Assembly (NCBI GenBank): GCA_963728145.1
Contig: CAVSJA010000003.1
Span: 1 to 64,000 of the forward strand
Source: CAVSJA01 sp963728145
Lineage (GTDB): Bacteria; Bacteroidota; Bacteroidia; Chitinophagales; Chitinophagaceae
DNA length: 64,000 nucleotides
Direction: 5' to 3'
Numbering within the stretch: the first letter of the stretch is position 1; each line of letters starts with the position of its first letter. Shown piece by piece: positions 26,561-35,193 of the stretch. The notes under the pieces were generated by a model that searched no databases, was not told the DNA's origin, and saw nothing but the letters and a program-made list of their open reading frames with translations. A program made the position numbers and the translations under genes.

Positions 26561-26962
26561 ATGGAATACAAGTATAGCGACAAAACAGAAAAAATTATCA
26601 GAGCATGCATGAATGTCCATGGGGTATTGGGAAATGGATTTCAGGAAGTAATCTATCAGCGTGCGCTGGCAATTGAATTCGACCTAATGGGAATTAATTA
26701 TTCAAGAGAACAAGACATGCCAATCCATTACAAAGGTCATCCAATTGGTAATCGAAGAGTGGATTTTTATGTGGAAGAATTAATAAGTGTAGAATTAAAA
26801 GCAATCAGTGAATTAACTAAAACAAACTTAACTCAGGGTAAGAACTATTTAGAGGCATATAATTTGGAGGTCGGTTTATTGGTCAATTTTGGAGCTGATA
26901 GTTTGAAATGGAAACGGCTATTTAATAACAAGTTCAAACCAGTTGGCGCAACTGGGGTTTAG
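26561..26962 (+). CDS. GxxExxY protein (PD-(D/E)XK nuclease-like)
   Basis: The 133-residue protein carries the name-giving motif in GNGFQEVIYQRAL (Gly-Phe-Gln-Glu-Val-Ile-Tyr) and a likely PD-(D/E)XK active site in RRVDFYVEELISVELKAISE (Asp, then Glu-x-Lys). The family is small, often present in many copies per genome, and has no established function; nuclease activity is predicted from the fold. It has no relation to tryptophan synthesis, yet sits between trpG and trpD, wholly inside the 35-bp inverted repeats. Confidence 0.9.
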   Translation: MEYKYSDKTEKIIRACMNVHGVLGNGFQEVIYQRALAIEFDLMGINYSREQDMPIHYKGHPIGNRRVDFYVEELISVELKAISELTKTNLTQGKNYLEAYNLEVGLLVNFGADSLKWKRLFNNKFKPVGATGV

Positions 26963-27007
26963 ATAGCAAATAGAATCGTTTGAAATCGGCGTATAGATAT
27001 CAGGGAA

Positions 27008-27042
27008 AATCAGTCAAATCGTATAAAATCCTGGTTCAGACA
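27008..27042. repeat. right 35-bp inverted repeat of the cassette
   Basis: It starts AATCAGTCAAATCG and ends CCTGGTTCAGACA, the exact reverse complement of 26447-26481. Confidence 0.95.
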
Positions 27043-27050
27043 ATTTTGAT

Positions 27051-28046
27051 ATGAAAAAGATTTTATTATACTTATTTGAGCACAAAACTCTCTCACGGGA
27101 GCAAGCAAAAGAAGTGCTTGTCAATATCGGAAAGGGAGTTTATAATGAGCATGAAGTAACTGCTTTCATGACGGTTTACCTCATGCGAAGTGTGACGATA
27201 GAAGAATTGCAGGGATTTAGAGATGCATTGCTTGAACTTTGCGTGTCGGTGGATATGAATGGATTTCCGGTGATTGATATTGTTGGCACAGGCGGAGATG
27301 GAAAAAATACTTTTAATATTTCAACATTGTCTTGTTTTATTGTTGCAGGTACCGGGCAAAAAGTTGCCAAACATGGAAATTATGGAGCTTCATCGATCAG
27401 CGGAGCTTCCAATGTGATGGAGCAACTGGGCTATAAATTCAAGAATGATAAGGATAGATTGAAGAAAGAAGTGGACGCGGCAAATATTTGTTTTCTTCAT
27501 GCACCTTTATTCCATCCGGCATTAAAAACAGTTGGGCCCATCAGGAAAAACCTGGGCATGCGTACCTTTTTCAATATGCTGGGACCGATGGTGAATCCTG
27601 CATTTCCGCAATTTCAATTGGTGGGAGTATATAACCTGGAAATGGCAAGGATCTACAATTATCTTTTGCAACAAACGGATCGAGCATTTACCATCATTCA
27701 CGGTTTGGATGGATATGATGAAATCTCATTGACAAATGATACCAAAGTGATCACAAAAGAAGGAGAACGGATCATGACTCCTGAACAATTGGGAAAGCGA
27801 ATGGTGTCGCCAATTGATATCCACGGAGGGAATAGCGTGGAGGAAGCTGCTAAAATATTTTTGAAAATACTTAAAGGGGAAGGATCCTGGGCACAGAATG
27901 CGGTTGTGTTGGCAAATGCGGCGATGGCACTACATTGTACGGGTAATTTTAAATCTTATGATGAAGCATATAGTGCTGCAGTTGAAAGTCTTGATAGTGG
28001 TAAAGCATATCAGGCATTGAATAAACTGATCGAATTACAGAATTGA
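27051..28046 (+). CDS. trpD: anthranilate phosphoribosyltransferase
   Basis: TrpD transfers phosphoribose from PRPP to anthranilate. The 331-residue protein has the PRPP/metal signature DIVGTGGDGKNTFNIST, then KHGNYGASSISGASNVMEQL, RTFFNMLGPMVNPAFP and HGLDGYDEISLT. It ends in a normal frame and its stop abuts the trpC start. It starts eight bases after the inserted cassette. Confidence 0.97.
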   Translation: MKKILLYLFEHKTLSREQAKEVLVNIGKGVYNEHEVTAFMTVYLMRSVTIEELQGFRDALLELCVSVDMNGFPVIDIVGTGGDGKNTFNISTLSCFIVAGTGQKVAKHGNYGASSISGASNVMEQLGYKFKNDKDRLKKEVDAANICFLHAPLFHPALKTVGPIRKNLGMRTFFNMLGPMVNPAFPQFQLVGVYNLEMARIYNYLLQQTDRAFTIIHGLDGYDEISLTNDTKVITKEGERIMTPEQLGKRMVSPIDIHGGNSVEEAAKIFLKILKGEGSWAQNAVVLANAAMALHCTGNFKSYDEAYSAAVESLDSGKAYQALNKLIELQN

Positions 28047-28841
28047 ATGAATATTCTTGATACCATAGTAGCATATAAGAAAAAAGAAGTTGAAGAAAGA
28101 AAATCGGCTTGCAGCATTACAAGCCTGGAAAAATCATCATTTTTCCCCCGTACTGTTTTTTCTCTGAAAGCTTCCCTGCTCGATAAATCATTGACAGGAA
28201 TAATTGCAGAGTTCAAAAGGAAATCTCCGTCAAAAGGTATCATCAATGAAAATGCAGATGCGGCAGAGATCACTAAGGCATATACCGAGCACGGAGCCTC
28301 AGGATTGTCCGTTCTGACGGATTCAAAATTCTTTGGAGGAAGTTTCGAAGATTTTGACCAGGCCAGGGGAAATGATATTCCAATATTGGAAAAAGATTTC
28401 ATTGTAGATGAATACCAGCTGATAGAAGCAAAAGCAAAGGGCGCAGATTTGATATTGTTAATCGCTGCCTGCCTCAAGCCTGCCGAAACCAAACGCTTTG
28501 CATCGCTTGCAAGGGCGATTGGTTTGGAAGTTTTGTTGGAATTGCATGCTCCTGAAGAGTTGGATCATATTTGTGATGAGGTTGAACTGGTAGGAATAAA
28601 TAACCGTAATCTGAAGACATTTGAAGTAGATATTGAACAGAGCCTGAGAATGGCTGAGAAGATTCCCGATGATAAATTAAAGATTGCCGAAAGCGGGATC
28701 AGTAAGGTGGAGAATATTCAATTATTCAGAAAAAATGGATTTTCTGGATTCCTGATTGGTGAGAACTTTATGAAGGCGAATGATCCCGGTGAAGCGTTTA
28801 AAAAATTTGTGCAGGAATTGAAGTCGAATGTATCTATATAA
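28047..28841 (+). CDS. trpC: indole-3-glycerol phosphate synthase
   Basis: TrpC closes the indole ring. The 264-residue TIM barrel shows IAEFKRKSPSKGIIN, SGLSVLTDSKFFGGS, LEKDFIVDEYQL, GADLILLIAACL, VGINNRNLKTFEVD, IAESGI and FSGFLIGENFMK, all expected phosphate- and substrate-binding segments. It starts directly at the trpD stop codon, so translation is probably coupled. Confidence 0.97.
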   Translation: MNILDTIVAYKKKEVEERKSACSITSLEKSSFFPRTVFSLKASLLDKSLTGIIAEFKRKSPSKGIINENADAAEITKAYTEHGASGLSVLTDSKFFGGSFEDFDQARGNDIPILEKDFIVDEYQLIEAKAKGADLILLIAACLKPAETKRFASLARAIGLEVLLELHAPEELDHICDEVELVGINNRNLKTFEVDIEQSLRMAEKIPDDKLKIAESGISKVENIQLFRKNGFSGFLIGENFMKANDPGEAFKKFVQELKSNVSI

Positions 28842-28891
28842 CTGAATGCAACGATTGTTTTGTCCGCAGCAAAACACTTAAAATCGAAAAT

Positions 28892-29527
28892 ATGAGAATC
28901 AAAGTTTGCGGCATGACACAAGCAGAACAAGTGGATCAATTAGCAGAGATTGGGGTGACGTTTGCGGGAATGATCTTTTACCCTAAGAGCCCAAGGTATG
29001 TATTCAGGCATATGACGACAACCCAGATCAGGAAAATAACACAGATCAATAAGGTCGGGGTTTTTGTAAATGCGACGATTGACGAAGTGCTGCATATGGT
29101 GGATGAATGTCGATTGCATATGGTGCAATTACATGGCGACGAATCGCCAAAATACTGCGAGAAGATCGCGGATTATGTTTCAGTAGTGAAGGCATTTCGA
29201 ATGAGTGAGAACGACAGCGTGGATTGGATGATTCGCCCTTATATGGAAATGTGTGATATGTTCATGTTCGATACGATGGGCGCAGGTTATGGAGGCACGG
29301 GAAAGAAGTTCGATTGGGCCATGTTGAAAGACGTCGAAGTTGGAAAACCTTTTTTTCTGAGTGGGGGTATCGAAGAAGGTGATGAAGACAAGTTAAAAGA
29401 ATTCGCCAAAGAGCCGGTCGCAAAGGCATTATTCGCAATTGATATTAATAGCAAGTTTGAAAACAGCCCGGGAGTAAAGGACATGGCGAAGGTGAAGAAG
29501 TTTTGTGAGGAGTTGAATCATGGGTAA
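28892..29527 (+). CDS. trpF: phosphoribosylanthranilate isomerase
   Basis: TrpF is the Amadori-rearrangement isomerase of the pathway. The 211-residue TIM barrel has KVCGMT with the catalytic Cys, GMIFYPKSPRYV, KVGVFVNATIDEVL, VQLHGDESPKYC, FDTMGAGYGGTGKKFDW with the catalytic Asp, and FFLSGGIEEGD. It is separated from trpC by 50 bases and from the following GNAT gene by a hairpin element. Confidence 0.96.
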   Translation: MRIKVCGMTQAEQVDQLAEIGVTFAGMIFYPKSPRYVFRHMTTTQIRKITQINKVGVFVNATIDEVLHMVDECRLHMVQLHGDESPKYCEKIADYVSVVKAFRMSENDSVDWMIRPYMEMCDMFMFDTMGAGYGGTGKKFDWAMLKDVEVGKPFFLSGGIEEGDEDKLKEFAKEPVAKALFAIDINSKFENSPGVKDMAKVKKFCEELNHG

Positions 29528-29615
29528 GTCAATTGTTAGATTGTTTGATTGTTTGATTGTTGGGTTTAAGAATAGTAAGCCCAACAATCAAGCAATCTAA
29601 CAATCAAACCATCCT
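29528..29615. repeat. TTTGATTG-type hairpin element between trpF and a GNAT gene
   Basis: TTGTTTGATTGTTTGATTG forms one arm and TCTAACAATCAAACCATCC the other. The centre TTGGG, GAATAGTAA, CCCAAC matches that of the element at 25772-25870. Both lie inside the trp operon. Confidence 0.8.
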
Positions 29616-29623
29616 GATTGCGT

Positions 29624-30142
29624 ATGATAACCATTCGAAATGCGATAGAGAATGATCTTCCGGAAATCCTGGAGATCTACAATGAGGTGATCTTGAACAC
29701 AACTGCTGTTTATGATTACAAGCCGCATACCTTGGAAATGCGCAGGCAATGGTTCAATACAAAAAAAGAGCAGGGCTTTCCTGTTTTTGTGGCAGAGGAG
29801 AATGGAAAAGTAGTTGGATTAAGTTCGATTGGCCCATTTCGTGCCTGGGCTGCTTATAAATACTCGGTGGAGAATTCGGTTTACGTGGCGAAGGATTGCA
29901 GGGGAAGGGGGATCGCAGGTTTATTGATACCGCCATTGATCGATGCTGCGAAGAGCCTACAAATGCATACGATCATCGCGAGTATTGATGCCACAAATGA
30001 AGCGAGCCTGAAATTGCATCGGCATTTTGGTTTTGAAGAAGTAGCGCATTTCAGGCAGGTAGGATTCAAGTTCGGAAGGTGGCTCGATCTGAAATTTCTA
30101 CAATTGATATTAAACACACCGGATAACCCGGTAGAATCATAG
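29624..30142 (+). CDS. GNAT N-acetyltransferase, phosphinothricin-acetyltransferase-like
   Basis: The 172-residue protein resembles the PAT/MnaT group: ITIRNAIENDLPEILEIYNE, FPVFVAEENGKVVGLSSIGPF, ENSVYVAKDCRGRGIAGLLI (acetyl-CoA loop) and SIDATNEASLKLHRHFGFEE. These enzymes acetylate the amino group of amino acid analogues such as phosphinothricin or methionine sulfone. It ends four bases before trpB, inside the trp operon, so it is cotranscribed. I used the ATG at 29624. Confidence 0.9.
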   Translation: MITIRNAIENDLPEILEIYNEVILNTTAVYDYKPHTLEMRRQWFNTKKEQGFPVFVAEENGKVVGLSSIGPFRAWAAYKYSVENSVYVAKDCRGRGIAGLLIPPLIDAAKSLQMHTIIASIDATNEASLKLHRHFGFEEVAHFRQVGFKFGRWLDLKFLQLILNTPDNPVES

Positions 30143-30146
30143 CGGA

Positions 30147-31375
30147 ATGATCAAAGAACAGAAAACATTTACTCGCCCAGATGCCGATGGTTACTACGGA
30201 AATTTCGGCGGCGCTTATATTCCTGAAATGTTGTACCGGAATGTGGAAGAATTGCGCAATCGTTACCTGGAGATCATACATGATGAATCCTTTCAAAAAG
30301 AATTCAGTTCCTTACTGAAGGATTATGCCGGTAGACCAACACCATTATATTTTGCGGAAAGATTGAGTAAACCATTCAATACACCTATCTATCTAAAACG
30401 AGAGGATCTTTGCCATACCGGTGCACATAAGATCAATAATACAATTGGACAAATCCTGCTTGCATTAAAACTTGGTAAGAAAAGGATCATTGCTGAAACC
30501 GGTGCCGGTCAGCATGGAGTTGCTACTGCAACTGTTTGTGCATTGAAAGGAGTGGAATGCATTGTTTACATGGGAGAAAAGGATATTGAACGGCAGGCAC
30601 CCAATGTGGCAAGAATGAAAATGCTGGGAGCAACGGTTATTCCTGCAACGAGCGGAAGCAAGACATTGAAAGATGCAACCAATGAAGCGATCCGCGATTG
30701 GATCAATAATCCGGTTGATACACATTATATAATTGGAAGTGTTGTTGGGCCGCATCCTTATCCTGATATGGTTGCCCGTTTTCAAAGCGTGATCAGTGAA
30801 GAGATAAGATTGCAATTAAAGGAAAAAACAGGAAGTGAATTACCGGCAAGAGTTATTGCCTGTGTTGGTGGAGGAAGCAATGCAGCCGGTGCATTTTATC
30901 ATTTTCTGGATGAGCCTTCTGTTGAATTGATTGCTGTGGAAGCAGCAGGATTGGTATTAATAGTGGTCATAGTGCAGCAACAACTCAATTGGGAACCGAA
31001 GGTATTTTACATGGAAGCAAAAGCCTGGTGATGCAAACAGCAGATGGACAGGTTGTGGAACCGCATAGTATTTCAGCGGGATTGGATTATCCTGGTATTG
31101 GTCCCTTGCATGCACATTTGTTTGAAAGCGGCCGGGCAAAGTTTTTAAGTGCAACTGATGATGAAGCCGTTGAAGCGGCATTTGAGTTAGCAAAATTGGA
31201 AGGAATAATTCCTGCCTTGGAGTCGGCCCATGCGCTTTCGGCTTTGAAACAATTGAAACTGGATAAGAAAGGGATTAGTGTTGTTTGCTTAAGCGGAAGA
31301 GGAGACAAGGATTTGGCTACTTATATGAAGGTTATGGACGCCCCGGCAGCGGTTACAAACCCTGCCGGCGGCTAA
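30147..31375 (+). CDS. trpB: tryptophan synthase beta chain, one frameshift in this sequence
   Basis: TrpB condenses indole and serine with PLP. The Schiff-base lysine is in LCHTGAHKINNTIGQ; other landmarks are ETGAGQHGVATATVCAL, the phosphate loop CVGGGSNAAGAF, GTEGILHGSKSLVMQ and GIIPALESAHAL. The frame breaks near 30953, where one G appears missing: restoring it reads VEAAGLGINSGHSAATTQLG. The repaired protein is about 409 residues. Loss of function is unlikely since both parts are fully conserved. Confidence 0.95.
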
Positions 31376-31385
31376 TAATTTTGAC

Positions 31386-32159
31386 ATGAACAGGATAAAC
31401 GAACTTTTCGAACAAAAGAAATCAAAAATTCTCAGCATCTACTGCACTGCAGGTTATCCTCAATTGGATAGCACAATTCCAGTGATGAAGGCTTTGCAGG
31501 ATAGTGGTGTTGATATGATCGAACTTGGCATTCCTTATAGCGATCCACTGGCCGATGGTCCTGTGATCCAGGCAAGCGGTAGTAAGGCAATTGCTAATGG
31601 AATGACAATCGAAAAACTTTTTGAACAATTACGAGGATTTCGTCATCAGGTGTATGTTCCGGTTATTTTAATGGGGTATATGAATCCAGTGCTTCAGTAT
31701 GGATTCGAAAAATTTTGTCAACATGCAGCAGCCTTACCAATTGATGGATTGATATTGCCGGATCTTCCAGTTAAGGAATTTGAAACGGTCTACGGACCGA
31801 TTATAAAAAAGTATGGCATTGATTTTATTTTCCTGGTAACTCCTGAAACTCCTGAAGACCGGATTCGAAAACTGGATTCATTGAGTACCGGATTTCTTTA
31901 TGCTGTTTCATCTTCCTCAATTACGGGTAAGGATAAGGATTTTAAATCAGTAGAGAATTATTTGCAAAGATTAAAAGAAATGAAACTAAAGAATCCTACC
32001 ATTGTTGGATTTGGCATTAAGGATAAGGAAACATTTGAATCGGCTTGCAAGTACGCGAATGGAGCGATTGTTGGAACGGCTTATATAAAAGCATTGGAGA
32101 ATAGTACTGAAATAAATGAGGCAACAACAAAATTCATTCAAACAATTTTGAATAGGTAA
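31386..32159 (+). CDS. trpA: tryptophan synthase alpha chain
   Basis: TrpA cleaves indole-3-glycerol phosphate and passes indole to TrpB. The 257-residue TIM barrel has YCTAGYPQLDSTIPVM, MIELGIPYSDPLADGPVIQ (catalytic Glu), ILMGYMNPVLQYG, DGLILPDLP (catalytic Asp), SSITG and GFGIKDKETF. It begins ten bases after trpB and is followed by hisH. Confidence 0.97.
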   Translation: MNRINELFEQKKSKILSIYCTAGYPQLDSTIPVMKALQDSGVDMIELGIPYSDPLADGPVIQASGSKAIANGMTIEKLFEQLRGFRHQVYVPVILMGYMNPVLQYGFEKFCQHAAALPIDGLILPDLPVKEFETVYGPIIKKYGIDFIFLVTPETPEDRIRKLDSLSTGFLYAVSSSSITGKDKDFKSVENYLQRLKEMKLKNPTIVGFGIKDKETFESACKYANGAIVGTAYIKALENSTEINEATTKFIQTILNR

Positions 32160-32176
32160 GAACCGGGATAAAAGTG

Positions 32177-32779
32177 ATGGAATTAGTAATAGTAAAATAT
32201 AATGCAGGAAATATTCAATCGGTTCTGTACGCCCTTGAGCGCATCGGCAAAGGAGCAGTTGTGTCCGATGATCATGAGCTTATTTGCAAAGCTGATAAAG
32301 TGATCTTCCCCGGTGTTGGTGAAGCAAGCACGGCAATGAATTACCTTAAGGAAAGAAAACTTGATCAATTAATAAAAGACCTGAAACAACCTGTTCTTGG
32401 CATTTGTCTCGGAATGCAATTGATGTGCAAATACTCTGAAGAAAACGATACAGAATGCATGGGAATCTTTGAAGAAAGGGTAAAACATTTCAAACCTGAA
32501 TCTAAAAATGGTCGGCCGGTGTTGAAAGTACCCCAAATCGGATGGAATAATATATATGAATTAGAAACAGGCTTGTTTAAGGGATTGCAGGAAAATAGTT
32601 ATTGCTATTTCGTTCATGGTTACTATGCGGCATTGGGGGAACACACGATCGCAAAAGCAGATTATGTTGCGCCTTATAGCGCCGGATTGCATAAAAATAA
32701 TTTTTACGGAGTACAGTTTCACCCGGAAAAGAGTGCAGCGGCGGGCGAACAAATACTGAAGAATTTCCTGGCTCTATGA
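32177..32779 (+). CDS. hisH: imidazole glycerol phosphate synthase, glutaminase subunit
   Basis: HisH provides ammonia to HisF. The 200-residue class I amidotransferase has VKYNAGNIQSVLYAL, VIFPGVGEASTAMNYL, the nucleophile in VLGICLGMQLM and the His/Glu pair in YGVQFHPEKS. I used the ATG at 32177 rather than the GTG one codon earlier. It is the first his gene downstream of the trp genes and lies only 17 bases after trpA. Confidence 0.96.
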   Translation: MELVIVKYNAGNIQSVLYALERIGKGAVVSDDHELICKADKVIFPGVGEASTAMNYLKERKLDQLIKDLKQPVLGICLGMQLMCKYSEENDTECMGIFEERVKHFKPESKNGRPVLKVPQIGWNNIYELETGLFKGLQENSYCYFVHGYYAALGEHTIAKADYVAPYSAGLHKNNFYGVQFHPEKSAAAGEQILKNFLAL

Positions 32780-32794
32780 TTCAATCATTCAATA

Positions 32795-33577
32795 ATGCAG
32801 AGTAAGAACCTCAATAAAAAAACCTCGAATAAAAATTCTTTACCAGAATTGGGGTTTGTAATTCCCGCTATCGATATCATCGAAGGGAAATGCGTACGAC
32901 TGACTCAGGGCGACTACGAAAAGAAAAAGATCTATAACGAAAAGCCTCTGGAAGTTGCTTTGCAATTTCAGGATGCCGGATTGAAGCGGGTGCATTTGGT
33001 GGACCTGGATGGAGCAAAGGCCGGAAAAGTAAAAAACTGGAAAGTATTGGAGAATCTCGCAGGCAAAACTTCTTTGAAAATTGATTTTGGGGGAGGTCTT
33101 AAGTCTGAAAAGGATGTAGAGATCATTTTTGAATCTGGTGGAACCTGGGCAACGGTGGGAAGTATTGCAGTGAAGGATGAGCAAGAATTGCTCAAATGGT
33201 TCACAAGATTTGGAACAGAAAAATTTATGCTGGGGGCGGACGTAAAAGATAAAATGATAGCGATCAGTGGTTGGACAGAATCAACAGATATTGGAGTGGA
33301 AGATTTTATTGAACGATACCATAGTGGTGGAGTCGATCAAATCTTTTGTACGGATGTAAGCAAGGATGGAAAGCTTGAAGGACCGGCGATCGACCTCTAT
33401 GATTCGATTATTAAACAGTTTCCAGGAGTTTTTTTTATTGCCAGCGGCGGAGTTAGCTCTATGAAGGACCTGGAAGAGTTGAGAAATATCGGTTGCAGCG
33501 CGGCAATTGTTGGGAAAGCCATTTATGAGAATAGGATCACGCTAAAGGAATTGAAAACCTTCAATTATGGGAATTGA
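32795..33577 (+). CDS. hisA: phosphoribosylformimino-5-aminoimidazole carboxamide ribotide isomerase
   Basis: The 260-residue TIM barrel has VIPAIDIIEGKCVRLTQGDY (catalytic Asp), HLVDLDGAKAGKVKN, KIDFGGGLKSEKD, FCTDVSKDGKLEGPAID (catalytic Asp) and FIASGGVSSMKDLEEL. It has a 20-residue charged N-terminal extension before the barrel. The end overlaps the start of the LysE-type gene by 11 bases. Confidence 0.95.
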   Translation: MQSKNLNKKTSNKNSLPELGFVIPAIDIIEGKCVRLTQGDYEKKKIYNEKPLEVALQFQDAGLKRVHLVDLDGAKAGKVKNWKVLENLAGKTSLKIDFGGGLKSEKDVEIIFESGGTWATVGSIAVKDEQELLKWFTRFGTEKFMLGADVKDKMIAISGWTESTDIGVEDFIERYHSGGVDQIFCTDVSKDGKLEGPAIDLYDSIIKQFPGVFFIASGGVSSMKDLEELRNIGCSAAIVGKAIYENRITLKELKTFNYGN

Positions 33578-34206
33578 AAATTTCTGGTTATTCGCATTCG
33601 CGGCTTTGATGCTGAACATTACGCCGGGCAATGATATGCTCTATGTAGCGACAAGAAGCACAGGCCAGGGAGTGAAAGCTGGTATCGTTTCAGCGTTGGG
33701 CGTTTTGGGTGGATGCATTGTACACATGATTGCAGCGGTAATTGGACTTTCTGCGCTGATTGCTCAATCTGCAATTGCATTTGATATCATCAAGTATGCC
33801 GGTGCAGCTTATTTGGTCTACCTCGGCATTCGTTCTATAATCAGTAAGACTAATTCTTTCAATCTTCCAAAAAATATTGAAAAGCAATCCTTGTGGAAAA
33901 TATTCTGGCAGGGTGTCGTAACGAATGTATTGAATCCTAAAGTTGCATTGTTCTTTCTTGCCTTTCTTCCTCAATTTATCGATCCATCGAAGGGGAATAC
34001 TTATCTGCAAATACTTTTCCTGGGATCCTGGTTCAATATTTCGGGAACTGTTGTAAATATCATTGTAGCGATATTATTTGGAAAGATCGGAGACTGGTTG
34101 CAAAGATCATCCTGGTTTGTGAAATGGCAGGGGAAATTGATCAGGACTCATTCTTATCGGACTTGGAATAAAAGTGGCGCTTAGCTCCGCATCGAAATCA
34201 AATTAG
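33567..34206 (+). CDS. LysE/RhtB-family amino acid exporter, one frameshift near the end
   Basis: The protein (about 213 residues after repair) has six membrane segments and the family signature NITPGNDMLYVATRSTGQGVKAGIVSALGV split by the first loop. LysE/RhtB proteins export amino acids. One extra base near 34143 breaks the frame; without it the end reads GLILIGLGIKVALSS, typical for the family, and stops two bases before hisF. It overlaps hisA and is thus within the his part of the operon. Its substrate is not known; histidine or tryptophan is a reasonable guess from context only. Confidence 0.9.
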
Positions 34207-34208
34207 TA

Positions 34209-35009
34209 ATGGAGAAACTTAGTACGAAGAATACAACTATCAGGAGAACCGGTATAACCCGGAGAATAATTCCTTGTTTGGATATAAAAGATGGCCGTAC
34301 GGTCAAGGGTACAAACTTTGTAAACCTCAGGGATGCCGGAGATCCTGTTGAACTCGGTGCATTGTATGCAAAGGAAGGTGCAGATGAATTGGTGTTTCTC
34401 GATATTACCGCCACCAATGAACGTAGAAAAACATTAAGCGAGTTGGTAAACCGAATTGCTCATCATATCAATATTCCTTTTACCGTCGGTGGAGGAATAA
34501 GCTCCATTGAAGATGTTCAGGTACTATTGCAAAACGGCGCAGATAAGATTTCGATCAATACTTCAGCAGTTAAACGACCTTCTTTAATTAATGAGTTGGC
34601 TAAGGAATTCGGAAGCCAGTGTGTGGTTCTTGCAATTGATGCAAAAAAAGAAGATGATGAAGAATGGTATGTTTATTTGAATGGAGGAAGAGTGAAAACT
34701 GAATTGAAATGCTTCGAATGGGCAAAGCAGGGTGTCGAAGCGGGTGCCGGAGAAATATTACTTACTTCAATGAATCACGATGGAACCAAGAAGGGTTTTG
34801 CAATTGATATAACAAAACGATTGGCTGAAAATCTTCCTGTACCGATTATCGCATCGGGTGGTGGAGGACTTCATCAGCATTTTGACGAGGTATTCAAGCT
34901 TGCAAAAGCCGATGCTGCCCTTGCAGCCAGTATTTTCCATTTTAAGGAAATAGCAATTCCTGATTTGAAGCGATATTTGTCAGACCAGAACATCCCAATT
35001 CGATTTTGA
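34209..35009 (+). CDS. hisF: imidazole glycerol phosphate synthase, cyclase subunit
   Basis: HisF forms imidazole glycerol phosphate and AICAR. The 266-residue TIM barrel has RIIPCLDIKDGRTVKGTNF (catalytic Asp), LVFLDITAT, FTVGGGISSIEDVQ, KISINTSAVKRP, LLTSMNHDGTKKGFAID (catalytic Asp) and IIASGGGG. A 15-residue basic N-terminal extension precedes the barrel. It starts two bases after the LysE gene. Confidence 0.97.
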   Translation: MEKLSTKNTTIRRTGITRRIIPCLDIKDGRTVKGTNFVNLRDAGDPVELGALYAKEGADELVFLDITATNERRKTLSELVNRIAHHINIPFTVGGGISSIEDVQVLLQNGADKISINTSAVKRPSLINELAKEFGSQCVVLAIDAKKEDDEEWYVYLNGGRVKTELKCFEWAKQGVEAGAGEILLTSMNHDGTKKGFAIDITKRLAENLPVPIIASGGGGLHQHFDEVFKLAKADAALAASIFHFKEIAIPDLKRYLSDQNIPIRF

Positions 35010-35010
35010 T

Positions 35011-35193
35011 ATGGTCGCTTTTATAGCTGTTATTGCGCTTTTAATTTTTATCTATATGAACAGATATGTTCAGCGTCGACGAGATGAGCGAAGAGCAGAG
35101 TCGATGGAAAGAAAGCGGGAATTGTTCGACAAACTTCTTGATACAATTAGGTCAGAAGACGAAAAAAAGAAAACTGAGTCCAATGAAAATTGA
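35011..35193 (+). CDS. small membrane protein between hisF and hisIE
   Basis: The 60-residue protein has one N-terminal transmembrane helix (AFIAVIALLIFIYM) followed by a strongly charged, probably helical tail (RYVQRRRDERRAESMERKRE, then DEKKKTESNEN). It starts one base after the hisF stop and overlaps hisIE by 11 bases, so translation is likely coupled on both sides. I do not recognise the family and assign no function. Confidence 0.7.
   Translation: MVAFIAVIALLIFIYMNRYVQRRRDERRAESMERKRELFDKLLDTIRSEDEKKKTESNEN

Larger units (their letters stand above)
26447..27042 (+). mobile_element. GxxExxY nuclease cassette bounded by perfect 35-bp inverted repeats
   Basis: The 35 bases at 26447-26481 (starting TGTCTGAACCAGGATTTTAT) are the exact reverse complement of 27008-27042. 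Between them are the GxxExxY gene and about 125 bases of non-coding sequence. The left end covers the trpG stop codon, and the right end is eight bases before trpD. I see no target-site duplication. It may be a mobile cassette, or an intervening-sequence-like insertion whose ends pair in the mRNA. Confidence 0.7.
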
